Part shown: piece after piece, positions 62,762 through 64,000 of the stretch
Numbering within the stretch: the first letter of the stretch is position 1
Layout: every line of letters begins with the position of its first letter
NCBI GenBank assembly: GCA_965277445.1
Contig: CBDICY010000001.1
Coordinates: 1 to 64,000 of the forward strand
Direction of reading: 5' to 3'
Length of the DNA stretch: 64,000 bases
Source: JAFMDF01 sp965277445
GTDB taxonomy: Bacteria > Bacteroidota > Bacteroidia > Chitinophagales > Saprospiraceae
Notes under the pieces: generated by a model
Databases searched by the model: none
What the model saw: the letters and a program-made list of their open reading frames with translations, nothing else
Told to the model about the DNA's origin: nothing
Made by a program: the position numbers and the translations under genes

Positions 62762-63072
62762 TTGGTCCACTCTGATTTAAATTCATTTTGAAAAAATTTA
62801 AATCTTACTAAAGTAACAACTCTTTTTAATCTTTCTTCTGATAAACCAATGACAGAAATAAAGGCTTTTAATTTCAATAACGCTGTAAAATCTGGTGAAT
62901 CTTGAGTTAGAAAAGTAGTTAATTCTTTGGTATTATTAAAATGGATACAAGATTGATTGATGAAAGTAGTTAGTGGGGTAATAGAATGAAGGAAATTATT
63001 ATCAAAATCATCATCTATCATGAATGACATACTATTCTTCCAATCATCAAAAGTTATCTTATTTATTTTCAT
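62746..63072 (-). CDS. Hypothetical protein, convergent with the DUF6471-like gene
   Basis: 108 aa, acidic N-terminal part (MIDDDFDNNFLHS), then FTALLKLKAFISVIGLSEER and RVVTLVRFKF. That last piece recalls the N-terminal wording of some restriction-endonuclease-like proteins, but no nuclease domain is present, so it could be a fragment or a free-standing domain. The stop lies within the neighbour's final codons. Confidence 0.5.
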   Translation of the reverse strand: MKINKITFDDWKNSMSFMIDDDFDNNFLHSITPLTTFINQSCIHFNNTKELTTFLTQDSPDFTALLKLKAFISVIGLSEERLKRVVTLVRFKFFQNEFKSEWTNYFFV

Positions 63073-63130
63073 TTTTGTGTTTTATTGTCAAATTGCAAAT
63101 TTCAAAGATACCAAATTAGCGATTAATATT

Positions 63131-64000
63131 CTATTTAGGTTGAATTTCAGTATTAACATAATCCGTCAAATACCTAAACCGCTCCGTCAACTGACCATCC
63201 TTCGTCATCATCCCTCGCTCAATTACCCCATCTTTGGATGGATGCAATAAATCATCCAAAACGGATTCGATAAATTGATTCCCAAAAGCTTCCGAAGCAT
63301 CTCTAGGTAACTCATTCGGTAAATTATCAATGGTCATCATATCAATACTATGCCGTTGGAAAGGCTGTATTTCTGATTCGGTGAACGCATTATAACCAAA
63401 AATAGGATCAGCTATAGTAGATGGTTTTATGGTAGAAGGGATGGATGCTTCTGGAGCAATGTCACAAGTAACATCTGCAATGACTTCTATAGAAAAATCA
63501 TCCGACTTCATTTCTTCCTTGGTAAAAAATGGCGGTGCTTGACTGTCCCAATAAATACCGTTAATCATCAGATGGGCTACTTTACTATAAGGAGCAAAAA
63601 TACTCTTGTATTCGGTTGGGTTATTAAAAAAATGGATTAACTCAAACGGACTTCCATCTTTTTTTGCGACATAATCTTTACAATCCAATTGCGTAAAAAC
63701 GATGTGTCCAAATTCTTTGGTTAAAAAGTCATGTGGTGGTACTTTCGGGATGCCCATGTCTTTTAACACCTTCGCTGCACCACTTGCTACTCGACCTCCT
63801 CCCGTCAATACAATTTTGATTGGTGGAAAATCAACATAGGCAAATTGAGCTTTGGCAGCAGCATAATCGTAACATTCGTGCATTCTTTTTAGGGTAAAAC
63901 TCCCCATTCTTTTCCCATAAGTCATTAAACCATTATAAGCACCGACCATTCCTGCAAAGTAGCCAAAAGCAATGACTCGTTGTCCTTTTTCATTGGTCAA
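63131..64000 (-). CDS. Saccharopine-dehydrogenase-like oxidoreductase, partial
   Basis: 289 residues of the C-terminal part; the N-terminus is beyond the window edge. KIVLTGGGRVASGAAKVLKD is a Rossmann nucleotide site, followed by INGIYWDSQAPPFFTKEEM and VIADVTCDIAPEASIPSTI, wording of the lysine-pathway saccharopine dehydrogenase and related alanine dehydrogenase/PNT-type enzymes. It uses NAD(P) to oxidise or form an amino-acid adduct in the cytoplasm. Without the N-terminus, the exact enzyme is uncertain. Confidence 0.8.
   Translation of the reverse strand: MTNEKGQRVIAFGYFAGMVGAYNGLMTYGKRMGSFTLKRMHECYDYAAAKAQFAYVDFPPIKIVLTGGGRVASGAAKVLKDMGIPKVPPHDFLTKEFGHIVFTQLDCKDYVAKKDGSPFELIHFFNNPTEYKSIFAPYSKVAHLMINGIYWDSQAPPFFTKEEMKSDDFSIEVIADVTCDIAPEASIPSTIKPSTIADPIFGYNAFTESEIQPFQRHSIDMMTIDNLPNELPRDASEAFGNQFIESVLDDLLHPSKDGVIERGMMTKDGQLTERFRYLTDYVNTEIQPK

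Noticed and set aside
6240..64000. Horizontal transfer of a single bacterial gene into a host genome
   Set aside because: Dozens of consecutive genes with operons, terminators and T9SS markers form a continuous bacterial chromosome segment, so contig chimerism or contamination is far simpler.

Overview
The window joins two unrelated kinds of DNA. Bases 1 to about 6,230 look animal: intron-rich, with a (GT)n microsatellite, MITE-like inverted-repeat elements, a hAT-like DNA transposon remnant, and seven GT-AG exons that together spell the N-terminal part of a leucine-rich-repeat protein resembling vertebrate LRRC9. From about 6,250 to the end the DNA is AT-rich, densely coding and intron-free. 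It carries markers of the phylum Bacteroidota, probably Saprospiria: type IX secretion (T9SS) C-terminal sorting domains, gliding protein GldC, IPTL-CTERM and FAS1 lipoproteins, and many starts without a Shine-Dalgarno. The LRRC9-like gene simply stops where the bacterial DNA begins, so the likeliest reading is a chimeric contig or scaffold from an invertebrate holobiont (a sponge or similar host is my inference) and its bacterial associate.

Layout of the bacterial part. 6.3-16.8 kb: two tandem paralogous giant secreted proteins (about 1,665 aa) with a CUB-like domain, Cys-rich Ig-like repeats, a Cna-B-like fold, a dockerin-like pair, a cohesin-like domain and a T9SS signal. 17-20.3 kb (minus): thioesterase, gldC, dnaJ, grpE. 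20.5-23.4 kb: two broken genes (a two-component regulator propeller protein and an IPTL-CTERM surface protein) around an 820-base gap filled with nested inverted repeats. 23.5-32.3 kb (minus): TlpA-like thioredoxin, rpsT, di-heme peroxidase, amidohydrolase, DinB-like protein, recQ, membrane protein. 32.9-50.8 kb: an AraC regulator and a loose carbohydrate-catabolism neighbourhood (three xylose-isomerase-like TIM barrels, two alpha/beta hydrolases, an aldolase/short-chain-dehydrogenase fusion, a PEP-hydrolase-family TIM barrel next to a Tm-1/UPF0261 protein), interleaved with small uncharacterised genes. 51-56.7 kb: M43 metalloprotease with T9SS signal, a methyltransferase and the proton-translocating transhydrogenase operon. 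57-64 kb: small unknown proteins, an SDR oxidoreductase, two FAS1 lipoproteins, a DUF6471-like protein and a truncated saccharopine-dehydrogenase-like enzyme.

The most unusual material is between the genes. Many spacers hold their own long imperfect inverted repeat. Short-word repeats often start right after a stop codon. Two distant copies (22.34 and 59.81 kb) of one hairpin keep the loop CTCGATGT while their stems change by compensatory substitutions, which points to a structured RNA family. Three palindromes of the type TACCC-N-GGGTA lie upstream of surface or secreted protein genes and may be operators of one regulator.
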